From Prevotella sp. CAG:924 (lineage in GTDB: Bacteria > Bacteroidota > Bacteroidia > Bacteroidales > Bacteroidaceae), in contig HF988560.1 in NCBI GenBank assembly GCA_000431975.1, positions 1-32,832 of the forward strand: a stretch of 32,832 bases of DNA. Reading direction: 5' to 3'. The notes under the pieces were generated by a model. That model saw only the letters and a program-made list of their open reading frames with translations. It was not told where the DNA came from and ran no database searches. The translations under genes and the position numbers were made by a program. Shown piece by piece: positions 1-8,870 of the stretch (the first letter of the stretch is position 1; each line of letters begins with the position of its first letter).

Positions 1-40
1 CCTCTGCTTTTCATCCCTGCACTTCATCTGAGCAACATAT

Positions 41-65
41 CTCCCCCGTATTTATCGGGTGAGCC
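41..65 (-). repeat. 25-bp dispersed repeat, left copy
   Basis: Read on the minus strand this segment begins GGCTCACCCGATAAATA and ends in GGGGGAG. It matches 32808-32832 (plus strand) at 23 of 25 positions, so the two copies are in inverted orientation at the two edges of the window. CCCG and CGGG inside it can form a small stem around ATAAATA. Both copies lie outside genes. The rest of 1-213 shows nothing I can support as a gene. Confidence 0.75.
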
Positions 66-213
66 GTTTTTTCTGTCAAAACATAACTTTTTGTCTGTTT
101 AAGTGTCGGTTTGTTATTGCTGGGACTTGTAAAAAATACCGGCTGCTCCTCTTCATTCCGGATATTTAAGGTTTTTATGTCTTGGAGGTGTCCGATATTG
201 GAAATGGTCTATG

Positions 214-239
214 CAGGTACGCAGTGGGGCGCGTACCTG
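214..239 (-). terminator. hairpin after C11 peptidase gene
   Basis: CAGGTACGC (214-222) and GCGTACCTG (231-239) form a perfect 9-bp stem around an 8-base loop, beginning 14 bases past the stop codon of the minus-strand peptidase gene. It is placed like a terminator or an mRNA 3'-end stabiliser, but no T-run follows it on the minus strand, so intrinsic termination is uncertain. Confidence 0.5.
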
Positions 240-252
240 AATAGACATTATA

Positions 253-1548
253 TTAATGTGTGGCTGTCCACCATGCTGTTTTTTTCATTCCTTTCAGCGC
301 AACGCTGTTGCGGCTGGGGTCGCTGATCGTGATACCAGAATATGATTTCACGTCGATAAGTGCAGGGGACATGTAGAGGTAGGTATAAAGTTGGTCGGTG
401 TGGACTGTCGATCGTATGACATTAGACAGCTGAGTGTGGAAATCTGAGAGAAGGTCTGGGCTTGTACAGAAATGATCCACGTAGTCGCCTAAATCGTAAA
501 AGATCGGAGTGGTAAAACCATCGAGGACCTGAATTTTTGACAGGCTGTCGCTATTGAGCGTGTCACGCAGATTAATTTGTTTCATGACTTGGGCCAGCTT
601 CTCCACCTTACGGCAATCTATGGCGGATAATGCTCCGTAGGGATAGGCTTCATTACTGTAAAAGTCGTAGAAATCGGTTACTGCGGCTTGGTAATTGGGT
701 GCTTGCTTGGCCAGCTCTGTCCACATAGTCTGGTAGGGCATACCCTGAGCCATCACTTCCGATGTGGATGCGATAAGGAAGTTGGTCACATTTCGCAGCT
801 CATAGGCTGTTTCGATGTTGGCCATATAGCAGTCATCGAAGAGAATGAATTGCATCTTAATGCCTGCAGCAGTGATAGCCTCAGCAAGGGTATGAAGGTC
901 TATGGCATAGTTGTTCAGATCCGATGCGCTTCCGAAGAAGCGGGTTGTGGGGTAGGGCGCGTCTGCACCTGTAAGGGGATGAATAAATGTGTTGTATTGT
1001 TGTTTTAACGGTGTTTCACGGTTCGTGTTCCGATCATTTCCATCCGGATTGCCGGATGTCGCTTTCGGCTTAATGTTGTAGGGATAGTTAGTCCAGTCTT
1101 CTTTGTATGTCCATCCCATGCCATGTCCGCCAATGATCATGGCATAGTTGAGGGCGTAGGCATTGGTTTTTACATCATTGAGAATCTGTGTGATTCCTTC
1201 TGCGGTGACATAGTCATTGCCTGTATATGTCTTTAAGGTGTCGTTGCTCACAACACCGTTCTTATATTTCATTTCAAAGAGCACAGAAGTAGTAGGAGAG
1301 GTGCTGATGAATACCAGTGCACGTCCGTTGAGGCCTTTGTTTGAGCGGATCGCACTTTTGATGCTATCCAGATTTTGTTGCATATAGTCGTAAAGTCCAG
1401 AATTGGTTGAAGATCCGGACCAAGGCATATAGACCAGTACGGTTTGCTCATTGATATTTTCCACGTCCGTCGTTTCGCCACTATCGCACGAGGCGATAGT
1501 AAAGGCGAATACGATGGCGCAGAAAAGCCATTTAAAGAATTGTGTCAT
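253..1548 (-). CDS. clostripain-family (C11) cysteine peptidase, lipoprotein
   Basis: A predicted surface or periplasmic cysteine peptidase of the clostripain family (C11, clan CD). The N-terminus is a lipoprotein signal: a hydrophobic stretch followed by the lipobox IASC, with the lipidated Cys near residue 21. The catalytic pair is visible as HGMGW (His near 142) and FDDCYMAN (Cys near 240), the usual order and spacing for C11. The length of 431 residues fits Bacteroidetes members. I prefer the ATG at 1548; a TTG two codons upstream (1554) is also in frame. The gene starts 6 bases after the valS stop on the same strand, so it is probably co-transcribed and perhaps translationally coupled with valS. 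The substrate is unknown; family members typically cleave after Arg or Lys. The family call is firm, the physiological role is not. Confidence 0.92.
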   Translation of the reverse strand: MTQFFKWLFCAIVFAFTIASCDSGETTDVENINEQTVLVYMPWSGSSTNSGLYDYMQQNLDSIKSAIRSNKGLNGRALVFISTSPTTSVLFEMKYKNGVVSNDTLKTYTGNDYVTAEGITQILNDVKTNAYALNYAMIIGGHGMGWTYKEDWTNYPYNIKPKATSGNPDGNDRNTNRETPLKQQYNTFIHPLTGADAPYPTTRFFGSASDLNNYAIDLHTLAEAITAAGIKMQFILFDDCYMANIETAYELRNVTNFLIASTSEVMAQGMPYQTMWTELAKQAPNYQAAVTDFYDFYSNEAYPYGALSAIDCRKVEKLAQVMKQINLRDTLNSDSLSKIQVLDGFTTPIFYDLGDYVDHFCTSPDLLSDFHTQLSNVIRSTVHTDQLYTYLYMSPALIDVKSYSGITISDPSRNSVALKGMKKTAWWTATH

Positions 1549-1554
1549 AAACAA

Positions 1555-4242
1555 TTACTTTTTCTTTCTGAGTTCTTCGAGACTTTGTTTGAGGGCGGCG
1601 ATTTTCTCCTCGCTGTCACTTTGCTTTTTACGCTCACGGGCTACGACGGCCTCGGGAGCATGGCTGACAAAGTTCTCATTGGCCAGTTTCTTTTTCACAC
1701 CGGCGAGGAATCCTTCAAGATGCTGAAGCTCCTTCTCCTGCTTCTCGATCTCGGCATCCACGTCGATGAGGTCGCCGACAGGTACGGCAAACTCGTCGGT
1801 CTGTACCATGAAGGCAGAAGCGTCAGCAGGTTTCTCGGTTTCGATCTTGATCTCGCTGAGGTTGGCCATCTTTGTGATGATGGGATTGTATGCGGCATAA
1901 GCGTTCTGGCCGATAGCGATCAGCACGAGAGACTCACGGGGCGCGATCTGCTTCTGGTTGCGGATCGTACGCACACCTCCTACGACGAGCTTCACACGCT
2001 CGATCGTGTCGACAAGCGCTTTTTCCTCCTCTGTAGGTGCGGCAAGAGTCAGGGTGGCCTTCATGATGCTTTCGCCCGACTGACGCTCGTAGAGGTGCTG
2101 CCAAAGTTCCTCGGTAATGAACGGCATGAACGGATGGAGCATGCGCAGCAGTACATCGAAGAATCGCAGGGTAGCCTCGTAGGTCGTACGGTCGATGGGC
2201 TTCTGATATTCGGGCTTGATCATCTCAAGATACCAGCTGGAGAACTCGTCCCAGAAAAGACGGTAGACCGTCATCAAGGCCTCGGAGATACGATAGGTCT
2301 TGAACTGTGCGTTCATCTCTTCGTTCACGACCTTCAGCTTGGCCTCCATCCAGTCGACGGCGATCTTGCAGGCCTCCGGCTGTGCGAGGCCGTCGGCCAC
2401 CTCCCAACCTTGTATCAGACGGAAGGCGTTCCATATCTTATTATTGAAGTTGCGGCCTTGCTCGCAGAGACTCTCGTCAAACAGAATGTCGTTGCCGGCA
2501 GGAGCGGACAGCATCATGCCCATGCGCACACCGTCGGCGCCGTACTTGTCGATGAGCATCAGTGGATCGGGTGAGTTGCCGAGGCTCTTGCTCATCTTAC
2601 GGCCGAGCTTATCGCGTACGATACCGGTGAAGTAGACGTGCTTGAACGGCATCTTGCCAAGGTATTCGTATCCGGCCATGATCATACGGGCAACCCAGAA
2701 GAAGATGATATCCGGGCCTGTCACCAGATCGCTTGTAGGATAATAGTACTGAATCTCCTTGTTGTCAGGGTTGTTGATACCGTCAAACACGCTGATCGGC
2801 CACAGCCATGAGGAGAACCAGGTGTCGAGGCAGTCGCTCTCCTGTTCCAGATCCTCAGCCTTGAGGTCGGCTTTTTTCTCACGGGCGAGTGCGAGTGCTT
2901 CTTCCTGTGTCTCTGCGACAACATATTCCTGCTTGCCGTCTACGTTGAAGTAGTAGGCCGGAATGCGGTGTCCCCACCAGAGCTGACGTGAGATGCACCA
3001 GTCCTTGATGTTCTCCAGCCAGTGGCGGTAGGTGTTCTTGTATTTCTTGGGATAGAATTCGATCTCGTCGTTCATTACTGGCGACAGGGCGATGTCGGCG
3101 AAGTGCTGCATCTTCAGGAACCACTGTGTAGAGAGCTTCGGCTCAATAGGCACATTGGTACGCTCGGAGAAGCCTACCTTGTTGTCGTAGTCCTCGACCT
3201 TCTCCATCAGTCCGGTGTTTTCCAGGTCAACGGCGATCTGCTTGCGCACGTCCATACGGTCCTGACCGACATACATGCCGGCAGCCTCCGAGATGGTTCC
3301 GTTGTCATTGAAGATGTCAATGGTCTTCAGACCATGCTTCAGTCCGAGAGCGTGGTCGTTCACATCGTGGGCAGGCGTCACTTTCAGACAGCCTGTACCG
3401 AATTCGATGTCGACATAGTCGTCCTCGATGACAGGAATCTCACGGCCAACAAGGGGGACGATGACATGCTTGCCTTTCAGCCATGTGTTTTTCTTGTCGT
3501 TGGGGTTGATGCACATTGCCGTATCGCCCATGATGGTCTCAGGACGTGTGGTAGCTACGACGGCGTAGTATCCTTTCTCGTCCTTGTGCATCACGTTGCC
3601 TTCTTCAACCTGCTTGCAGTCGGGTTCTACGACACGGTATTTCAGATAATAGAGTTTGCTGTGCTCGTCCTTGTAGATCACTTCCTCGTCGGAGAGAGCG
3701 GTCTGAGCCTTAGGATCCCAGTTGACCATCCGCACGCCACGGTAGATGAGTCCCTTGCGATAAAGGTCGACAAAGACGTGGATCACACCTTTTGAACGTG
3801 TCTCGTCCATAGTGAAGGCCGTGCGGTCCCAGTCGCAAGAAGCACCGAGCTTGCGCAGCTGCTTGAGGATGATGCCTCCGTGCTCACGCGTCCAGTCCCA
3901 TGCATGCTCAAGGAACTGCTCGCGTGTAAGGTCGGTCTTCTTGATACCCTGTTCTGCCAGTTTGTTTACCACCTTTGCCTCCGTGGCGATGGAAGCATGG
4001 TCGGTACCCGGTACCCAGCAGGCATTCTTGCCCTCCATGCGTGCGCGACGGACAAGGATATCTTGAATAGTGTTGTTCAGCATGTGACCCATGTGGAGCA
4101 CACCCGTGACATTGGGTGGCGGGATAACGACAGTGTACGGCTCGCGCCCGTCGGGTTTGCTACTGAAGAGTTTATTGTCGAGCCAGTATTGGTACCACTT
4201 CGACTCTACCTCTTTAGGATCATACTTACTTGCTAATTCCAT
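1555..4242 (-). CDS. valS: valine--tRNA ligase
   Basis: Class I aminoacyl-tRNA synthetase that charges tRNA-Val in the cytoplasm. The full-length protein has 895 residues. The HIGH-type signature is HMGH at 50-53 after PPPNVTG. The CP1 editing domain carries TTRPET at 231-236, which supports removal of mischarged threonine. The KMSKS loop is at 549-553. An anticodon-binding helical domain follows, and a charged coiled-coil arm occupies roughly 828-895, the tRNA-binding tail characteristic of ValRS. The ATG at 4242 gives the normal N-terminus. Upstream on the minus strand a TAATTTTG -7 element (4284-4291) faces away from the mazG promoter. The C11 peptidase gene follows after 6 bases. Nothing is truncated or missing. 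Confidence 0.98.
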   Translation of the reverse strand: MELASKYDPKEVESKWYQYWLDNKLFSSKPDGREPYTVVIPPPNVTGVLHMGHMLNNTIQDILVRRARMEGKNACWVPGTDHASIATEAKVVNKLAEQGIKKTDLTREQFLEHAWDWTREHGGIILKQLRKLGASCDWDRTAFTMDETRSKGVIHVFVDLYRKGLIYRGVRMVNWDPKAQTALSDEEVIYKDEHSKLYYLKYRVVEPDCKQVEEGNVMHKDEKGYYAVVATTRPETIMGDTAMCINPNDKKNTWLKGKHVIVPLVGREIPVIEDDYVDIEFGTGCLKVTPAHDVNDHALGLKHGLKTIDIFNDNGTISEAAGMYVGQDRMDVRKQIAVDLENTGLMEKVEDYDNKVGFSERTNVPIEPKLSTQWFLKMQHFADIALSPVMNDEIEFYPKKYKNTYRHWLENIKDWCISRQLWWGHRIPAYYFNVDGKQEYVVAETQEEALALAREKKADLKAEDLEQESDCLDTWFSSWLWPISVFDGINNPDNKEIQYYYPTSDLVTGPDIIFFWVARMIMAGYEYLGKMPFKHVYFTGIVRDKLGRKMSKSLGNSPDPLMLIDKYGADGVRMGMMLSAPAGNDILFDESLCEQGRNFNNKIWNAFRLIQGWEVADGLAQPEACKIAVDWMEAKLKVVNEEMNAQFKTYRISEALMTVYRLFWDEFSSWYLEMIKPEYQKPIDRTTYEATLRFFDVLLRMLHPFMPFITEELWQHLYERQSGESIMKATLTLAAPTEEEKALVDTIERVKLVVGGVRTIRNQKQIAPRESLVLIAIGQNAYAAYNPIITKMANLSEIKIETEKPADASAFMVQTDEFAVPVGDLIDVDAEIEKQEKELQHLEGFLAGVKKKLANENFVSHAPEAVVARERKKQSDSEEKIAALKQSLEELRKKK

Positions 4243-4283
4243 GATTCTATATGATTTGTTGTTTATTCGATGAAAAGTCGTTG

Positions 4284-4291
4284 CAAAATTA
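4284..4291 (-). promoter_or_regulatory. -7 element for valS
   Basis: The minus strand reads TAATTTTG followed by C, matching the Bacteroidetes -7 consensus TAnnTTTG. It lies 42 bases upstream of the valS ATG. No clear TTTG -33 box is seen at the expected distance. It is arranged back-to-back with the mazG -7 element at 4313-4320, making 4243-4356 a compact divergent promoter region. Confidence 0.5.
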
Positions 4292-4312
4292 CTAAATTCC
4301 GACTAATTTGAC

Positions 4313-4320
4313 TACTTTTG
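4313..4320 (+). promoter_or_regulatory. -7 element for mazG operon
   Basis: TACTTTTG followed by C matches TAnnTTTG. It lies 36 bases upstream of the mazG ATG, implying a start site near 4327 and a leader of about 30 bases. A good -33 TTTG is not obvious. Confidence 0.55.
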
Positions 4321-4356
4321 CATAGAGAAAATCAATAAACAAGGTAAGAAGCAACA

Positions 4357-5262
4357 ATGACAAAGCATACAAGAGAGGAAAAACTTGCAGCCTTCGGCAG
4401 GTTGCTGGATGTACAGTATCGTTTGCGTAAGGACTGCCCCTGGGACCGCAAGCAGACTTTTGAGAGCCTGCGTCCCAATACCATCGAAGAGGTTTATGAA
4501 CTGTGTGATGCCCTCGTAAAGGGTGATCTGCACGAGATCATGAAGGAATTGGGCGATGTGATGGAGCACGTCGTGTTCTATGCTATGCTGGGTGAGGAAG
4601 AAGAGAGCTTCGATATTGCCGATGTATGCAACCAGCAGAGCGACAAGCTCATGTTTCGTCACGATTTCATCAATTGGAATGAGGAGGGCCACTGGACAGT
4701 GACTAATCCCGATATGATGATCAATGGTCGGGGACAGGTGGTATATAAAGATGAGGCTGCGAAGGAACATCCGGTTCAAGCTGCAGGAGCACAGTCGACT
4801 ACGCCTGCGACAGCCGATCAGGTGCTTTCCACATGGGAGCAGCGAAAGCAGCGTGAGCGTGACGGCAACAAATCGGTGCTCAGTGGCGTACCCTCGTCAT
4901 TGCCCTCTGTGATCAAGGCTTACCGTATCCAGGAGAAGGCTCGCAATGTGGGATTTGACTGGAAGGAACGTGATGATGTGTGGGATAAGGTGCGTGAGGA
5001 GCTCGACGAGCTTGAGGCGGAACTGAAGACAGAGAATAAGGAGAACTCTACAAAGGAATTGGGCGACTTCCTCTTCAGCGTCATCAATGCAGCCCGCCTT
5101 TATCATCTCAATCCGGACAACGCTCTTGAGGAGACTAATCAGAAATTTATCCGTCGCTTCGGATATATTGAGCAGTGGGCTAAGGACCACGGACGTGACA
5201 TCAAGTCGCTTACTCTTGAAGAGATGGATACATTGTGGAACGAAGCAAAAGAAAGGGAATGA
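4357..5262 (+). CDS. mazG: MazG nucleoside triphosphate pyrophosphohydrolase
   Basis: All-alpha NTP pyrophosphohydrolase that converts (d)NTPs to NMP plus pyrophosphate and is thought to clear aberrant nucleotides. Two MazG-type helical repeats are visible. The N-terminal one has CPWD near 27-30, EEVYEL and ELGDVMEH as the metal-binding acidic cluster. The C-terminal one has EELDELEAEL and KELGDFLFSVINAARL. At 301 residues it is longer than E. coli MazG (about 263). The extra length is a central linker (roughly 95-165), partly low-complexity (AGAQSTTPATAD), between the repeats. It is first in a tight cluster: the next gene begins 2 bases after its stop. Confidence 0.95.
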   Translation: MTKHTREEKLAAFGRLLDVQYRLRKDCPWDRKQTFESLRPNTIEEVYELCDALVKGDLHEIMKELGDVMEHVVFYAMLGEEEESFDIADVCNQQSDKLMFRHDFINWNEEGHWTVTNPDMMINGRGQVVYKDEAAKEHPVQAAGAQSTTPATADQVLSTWEQRKQRERDGNKSVLSGVPSSLPSVIKAYRIQEKARNVGFDWKERDDVWDKVREELDELEAELKTENKENSTKELGDFLFSVINAARLYHLNPDNALEETNQKFIRRFGYIEQWAKDHGRDIKSLTLEEMDTLWNEAKERE

Positions 5263-5264
5263 CT

Positions 5265-5819
5265 ATGAAAAAAATGTCGGTATTCGTTATTCTCCTGTTG
5301 ATGGCTTCCTTTGCCATGACAGGATGCAAGGACACTGCGAAGCAAAGCGCAACTCCAGCAGAGCAACAGGACAGTGTGGCAGACTCTACGCTCTATGGCG
5401 TCTGCGGCGAGGCGACAACGATGCATGAACTGGAACTCCTTACTGATGCCGGCGATACGCTTATGCTCGGCATTCAGGAAAATGATGAAGGTACACAGGA
5501 TGTGAAAGGCGGCTTGCTGGCCGGTGACCGTCTAGCCGTGATCGCTTCGGATATTGACGGAGAGAAGGTGGCTTCCCGTGTGATCAATCTTACGACTTTG
5601 CAAGGTCACTGGACTTCTTTGGACAAAAATTTCGTGGTCATGGAGGACGGCACCGTTAAGTCGAATGTGCAGGCAGAGAAACATCCTTGGACTTCATGGA
5701 AAATTGTCAACGGATTGCTCCTGCTCAATACGGACACGTTCCAGATCGATGAATTGGGCAGCGACTCGCTCTATCTGGAGAACCGTGAAGGCATCTTCGT
5801 CTATAAACGGCAGAAATAA
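5265..5819 (+). CDS. lipocalin-like lipoprotein
   Basis: Small exported lipoprotein, 184 residues. I chose the ATG at 5265 because it directly precedes a standard signal (MKKMSVFVILLLMASFAMTG, then Cys) with lipobox MTGC; a longer in-frame start at 5235 would lie inside mazG. The C-terminal half (LQGHWTSL, then VVMEDGTVKS, then IFVYKRQK) resembles the lipocalin-like or NlpE-C-like beta-barrel domain common in Bacteroidetes lipoproteins. The start is 2 bases past the mazG stop, and its stop overlaps the rnz start by one base (TAATG). No catalytic motif is visible. Function unknown; ligand binding or envelope sensing is only an inference from the fold. Confidence 0.85.
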   Translation: MKKMSVFVILLLMASFAMTGCKDTAKQSATPAEQQDSVADSTLYGVCGEATTMHELELLTDAGDTLMLGIQENDEGTQDVKGGLLAGDRLAVIASDIDGEKVASRVINLTTLQGHWTSLDKNFVVMEDGTVKSNVQAEKHPWTSWKIVNGLLLLNTDTFQIDELGSDSLYLENREGIFVYKRQK

Positions 5820-6736
5820 TGGAACCTTTTAAAGTCCATATTCTGGGTTGCGGCAGTGCGTTGCCGACGTTGAAGCATTTTGCCTCTTCGCAGGTTGTTG
5901 AGATCCGCGGCAAATACTTCATGATTGATTGCGGGGAAGGGACACAGATACAGCTACGCCGTTCTCATGTCGCTTTTACGAAAATTTCGGCCGTGTTTAT
6001 CTCTCATCTGCATGGCGACCATTGCTTTGGGCTTATCGGTCTGATCTCTACGTTCGGCATGCTGGGGCGCACGGCGACACTACATGTCTATGCTCCCGGC
6101 GGCCTCGGCCCGATGTTGGAGTCGCAGATGGAGATGTTCTGTAACGGGCTGGACTATAAAGTGGAGTTTCATGCTGTCGACACGACACGGCAGCAAGTGG
6201 TTTACGAAGACCGGTCACTCACGGTAGAGACTATCCCCCTGAGCCACCGTATTCCCTGTTGTGGCTATCTTTTTCGGGAGAAACCGTCGTTGCCCCATAT
6301 CTGTCGCGATATGATCGACTATTACGGAATTCCCATTTCACAGATCAATAATATTAAGAATGGGGCAGACTGGACGACACCTGATGGCGATGTGATCCCT
6401 AACGCACGTCTTACCAAACCGGCTGACAGTCCACGCTCTTACGCTTATTGCAGCGATACGCGTTATCTGTCGGAGCTTTGTCATCGTGTGGAAGGTGTGA
6501 CGCTTCTCTACCATGAAGCGACTTATGATGACAGTTGTGAAGACCGGGCACGTTTGTATTATCATTCTACGGCATCTCAGGCTGCATCGGTAGCCCGTGA
6601 TGCTCATGCAGGACAGCTTCTGCTCGGTCATTTCTCTGCCCGATACGATAATGAGGAAGGCATATTGAAGGAAGCATGTTCAGTTTTCTCTAATACGCGT
6701 CTGGCCAATGAGGGTATGGTTATTGACGTGAAATAA
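5819..6736 (+). CDS. rnz: ribonuclease Z (tRNA 3' endonuclease)
   Basis: Metallo-beta-lactamase-fold endonuclease that removes the 3' trailer from pre-tRNAs. The zinc motif HLHGDH is at 63-68, preceded by the ELAC-type start HILGCGSALPT. Further conserved pieces are IDCGEGTQ, SHRIPCCGY, CSDTRY, LYHEATYDD and LLGHFSARY with the late His ligand. The length of 305 residues matches the short, bacterial RNase Z form. It overlaps the upstream lipoprotein gene by one base. A 34-bp perfect palindrome follows as the likely transcript end. Confidence 0.96.
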   Translation: MEPFKVHILGCGSALPTLKHFASSQVVEIRGKYFMIDCGEGTQIQLRRSHVAFTKISAVFISHLHGDHCFGLIGLISTFGMLGRTATLHVYAPGGLGPMLESQMEMFCNGLDYKVEFHAVDTTRQQVVYEDRSLTVETIPLSHRIPCCGYLFREKPSLPHICRDMIDYYGIPISQINNIKNGADWTTPDGDVIPNARLTKPADSPRSYAYCSDTRYLSELCHRVEGVTLLYHEATYDDSCEDRARLYYHSTASQAASVARDAHAGQLLLGHFSARYDNEEGILKEACSVFSNTRLANEGMVIDVK

Positions 6737-6741
6737 AAAGG

Positions 6742-6775
6742 CAGGAATCTGCAAAATCGATTTTGCAGATTCCTG
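6742..6775 (+). terminator. perfect 34-bp palindrome after rnz
   Basis: CAGGAATCTGCAAAA (6742-6756) and its exact complement TTTTGCAGATTCCTG (6761-6775) flank the self-complementary loop TCGA, starting 5 bases after the rnz stop. It probably ends the mazG operon, though only TTAAA follows. Being symmetric, it would fold the same way from either strand. Confidence 0.75.
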
Positions 6776-6814
6776 TTAAAGGAAGTGCTATAAAACTATT
6801 GTACCATTTGATAT

Positions 6815-8017
6815 ATGAAACAATTCTTAATCCTACTGTTCTCTTGGCTGACCTTACAGCTCTCTGCTCAGCCAGTGTTTAAAACTCCCGGTCGGGAAGG
6901 TCATCCTTATCGTATTCCGGCTATAGCAACGACGGGCAAATCGAGTTTGCTTGCCGTGAGCGATTTCCGTTGGTGCGGCTCTGATATAGGCTATGGCCAT
7001 ATTGATCTTGTCGGTCGTCTCTCGTCAGATGGTGGCCGGACATGGGGCACCGAATTTCCTATTGCGACAGGTAGTGGCGTGAAAGGTGCCGATGATTGCG
7101 GTTATGGTGACGCCGCCTTATGTGCTGACATGTCTTCAGACCGTGTCGTGATGCTTTGTGCAACTGGCAACGTCGTCTATTTTCAGTCTACACGCGAGCA
7201 CCCCATTCGGGTGGCACGTCTGTATAGTGAGGATGGTGGAAAGACTTGGAGTCGTCCAGAGGACATCACCCAGATGATCTATGATCTTGTGCCAAAGGCT
7301 AAAGGATTGTTTGTCGGTTCGGGTAAGATCTGTCAATCACGTGTAGTGAAAGTGGGGCAATATGCGCGCCTTTATGCCGCTTTAGCCACGATGGCAGGTA
7401 ACTATGTTATCTATAGTGATGATTTCGGACAGCATTGGGCTCTGTTAGGTGATGCCGTCTCGCCTGCTCCGGCAGGTGATGAGCCTAAATGTGAGGAACT
7501 TCCTGACGGCACAGTGATTCTGTCGTCACGCAAAGAAGGTGGCCGGTGGTTTAATCTGTTTCGTTTCACTGATGTCAGGAAGGCGGATGGACACTGGATG
7601 ACAGCGGCTGCTTCCGATCGGGTGCCGGATGGACTGACGGTCGGCAATAATGCTTGCAATGGTGAGATACTGTTAGTTCCTGTTGTCCGTAAGAGTGATA
7701 ATCAGTCATGTTGGCTGCTGCTGCAGAGCATTCCGCTCGGTCCCCTTTCTCAGGGTGATGAGAATCGTTCCAATGTGTCGATCTATTATAAAGAAGTGAC
7801 GACCTCCACTGTAGATTCACCGGCTGCTCTTGCTGCAGGCTGGACTCTTGGTAGGATCTTCCGTTCGCCGCAGGGCGCTTATTCCACAATGAGTCTTCCC
7901 ATGGCTGACGGTACTATTCCTTTCCTCTATGAGACGGCTCCAGGACAGTATTCAGTGGTCTATGAACGTGTCAGCATCGGTGAATTGACACATGGATCGT
8001 ATGAGGCTGTGAAATGA
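6815..8017 (+). CDS. exo-alpha-sialidase (GH33), secreted
   Basis: Neuraminidase that releases terminal sialic acids from host glycans. A signal peptide is clear (residues 1-18, ending QLSA). The FRIP-type motif is YRIP (Arg33). Three Asp-boxes follow: SSDGGRTW at 70-77, SEDGGKTW at 138-145 and SDDFGQHW at 201-208. The acid CEELPDG (Glu228) and AYSTMSL (nucleophile Tyr356) are placed as expected, so it should be active. At 400 residues it is the bare propeller, lacking the extra N-terminal domain of longer Bacteroides NanH enzymes. It stands alone, with a terminator on each side and no nan catabolic genes nearby. This suggests an animal-associated lifestyle. Confidence 0.93.
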   Translation: MKQFLILLFSWLTLQLSAQPVFKTPGREGHPYRIPAIATTGKSSLLAVSDFRWCGSDIGYGHIDLVGRLSSDGGRTWGTEFPIATGSGVKGADDCGYGDAALCADMSSDRVVMLCATGNVVYFQSTREHPIRVARLYSEDGGKTWSRPEDITQMIYDLVPKAKGLFVGSGKICQSRVVKVGQYARLYAALATMAGNYVIYSDDFGQHWALLGDAVSPAPAGDEPKCEELPDGTVILSSRKEGGRWFNLFRFTDVRKADGHWMTAAASDRVPDGLTVGNNACNGEILLVPVVRKSDNQSCWLLLQSIPLGPLSQGDENRSNVSIYYKEVTTSTVDSPAALAAGWTLGRIFRSPQGAYSTMSLPMADGTIPFLYETAPGQYSVVYERVSIGELTHGSYEAVK

Positions 8018-8076
8018 CGGAATGCGGTATGACTGTTCCGGCTGAATGAGCAGCCGATGCACTTGTCGTCTTGGTG

Positions 8077-8109
8077 GAAGGCAGGAACCATATAAGTCCT
8101 GCCTTCTTT
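8077..8109 (+). terminator. intrinsic terminator after sialidase
   Basis: GAAGGCAGGA (8077-8086) pairs with TCCTGCCTTC (8097-8106) around a 10-base loop, followed by TTT. It sits 60 bases past the sialidase stop. Confidence 0.8.
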
Positions 8110-8317
8110 AACCCCAATCGCATTAGATGGCAAACATTTGTTTTATGGACTTGTTAGATGTCATCCCTTCTTATTTTAATGGCAGCCCGTCCGCCACTTT
8201 GTGTTGATACAGTCCGTTACGCCTTCGATAAAGGTGACAGGCGGGTTGCCAGAATACGAAATTCTTCAGATCTTGAATGTGATAGGAGCTTAATCGGAAA
8301 GGTTTCTCAATTGTTTT

Positions 8318-8348
8318 ATTGTTTTTTCGGGGAAAATGCTTACTTTTG
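8318..8348 (+). promoter_or_regulatory. rnpB promoter
   Basis: ATTG (8318-8321) and TACTTTTG (8341-8348) are separated by 19 bases, a good fit to the Bacteroidetes TTTG-N19/21-TAnnTTTG promoter. The expected start, about 6 bases downstream, coincides with the first base of the RNase P RNA P1 helix. The stretch 8110-8317 holds nothing I can support. Confidence 0.7.
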
Positions 8349-8354
8349 CAGCAA

Positions 8355-8775
8355 GTAAGGTAGTGCCCCGGCTCTGCCGCTGGCATCCTTGGATAAGAGG
8401 GGTGCGAGAGGAAAGTCCGGGCAGCACAGGACGCTCCACTTCCGAAAATAGAAGCTATTGGTGACAGTAGGCGAGGGCAGAAGAGAATGACCGCCGTTAT
8501 AGTTCTGATTATAACGGTAAGGGTGAGAAGGTGGTGTAAGAGACCACCAGTCTGCGGGTGATCGCAGGGCTGTGTCCGCTGGAGGCTGCAAGTTCATGTA
8601 TACCATCGTCATGGGAGGGCTGTCCGCCCGATGCATGGTCTTTATGATAATGCTGCGATGGAGGGTAGAACGCTAGAGCGGCGGGGTGACTCGTCGAGTA
8701 GATAAATGACAGAGCACTTGGGACGGCTTGGCCGTTTCAGGTTACAGAACCCGGCTTATCAGGGCACTGCCTTAC
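8355..8775 (+). ncRNA. rnpB: RNase P RNA, class A
   Basis: Catalytic RNA of RNase P, which makes the mature 5' end of tRNAs. The near-universal signature GAGGAAAGTCCGGGC is at 8408-8422 and the 3' partner ACAGAACCCGGCTTATCAG at 8744-8762; together they form the P4 core. The termini close a 12-bp P1 helix (8356-8367 with 8763-8774, one G-U pair). An internal hairpin CCGTTATAG...CTATAACGG-like element near 8493-8518 and several G-rich helices fit the variable specificity domain. A T-run (8777-8782) follows P1. Reading frames that cross this region are not real. Length is about 420 bases. The ends are my estimate from P1 and the promoter. Confidence 0.95.
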
Positions 8776-8870
8776 GTTTTTTATTTTTCTTAGTTGCGGA
8801 GAATGGGACCATCGCCGCAGAGTTAAGATACGGTATCTTTCAGATACGGTACCAATCAACTGAAAACACT

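Noticed and set aside
111..326. 71-codon plus-strand frame at the left edge
   Set aside because: It overlaps the 3' end of the C11 peptidase gene antisense and the hairpin at 214-239, with no family resemblance.
1444..2574. Long plus-strand frame opposite valS (376 codons)
   Set aside because: It is antisense to a fully conserved valS; long antisense frames are common opposite GC-rich codon patterns, and it resembles no family. The same goes for the frame at 3022-3795.
8706..8870. N-terminal extension of the YihY-type protein
   Set aside because: It lies in the 3' part of the RNase P RNA and the following T-run, and the family's conserved part begins after the ATG at 8871.
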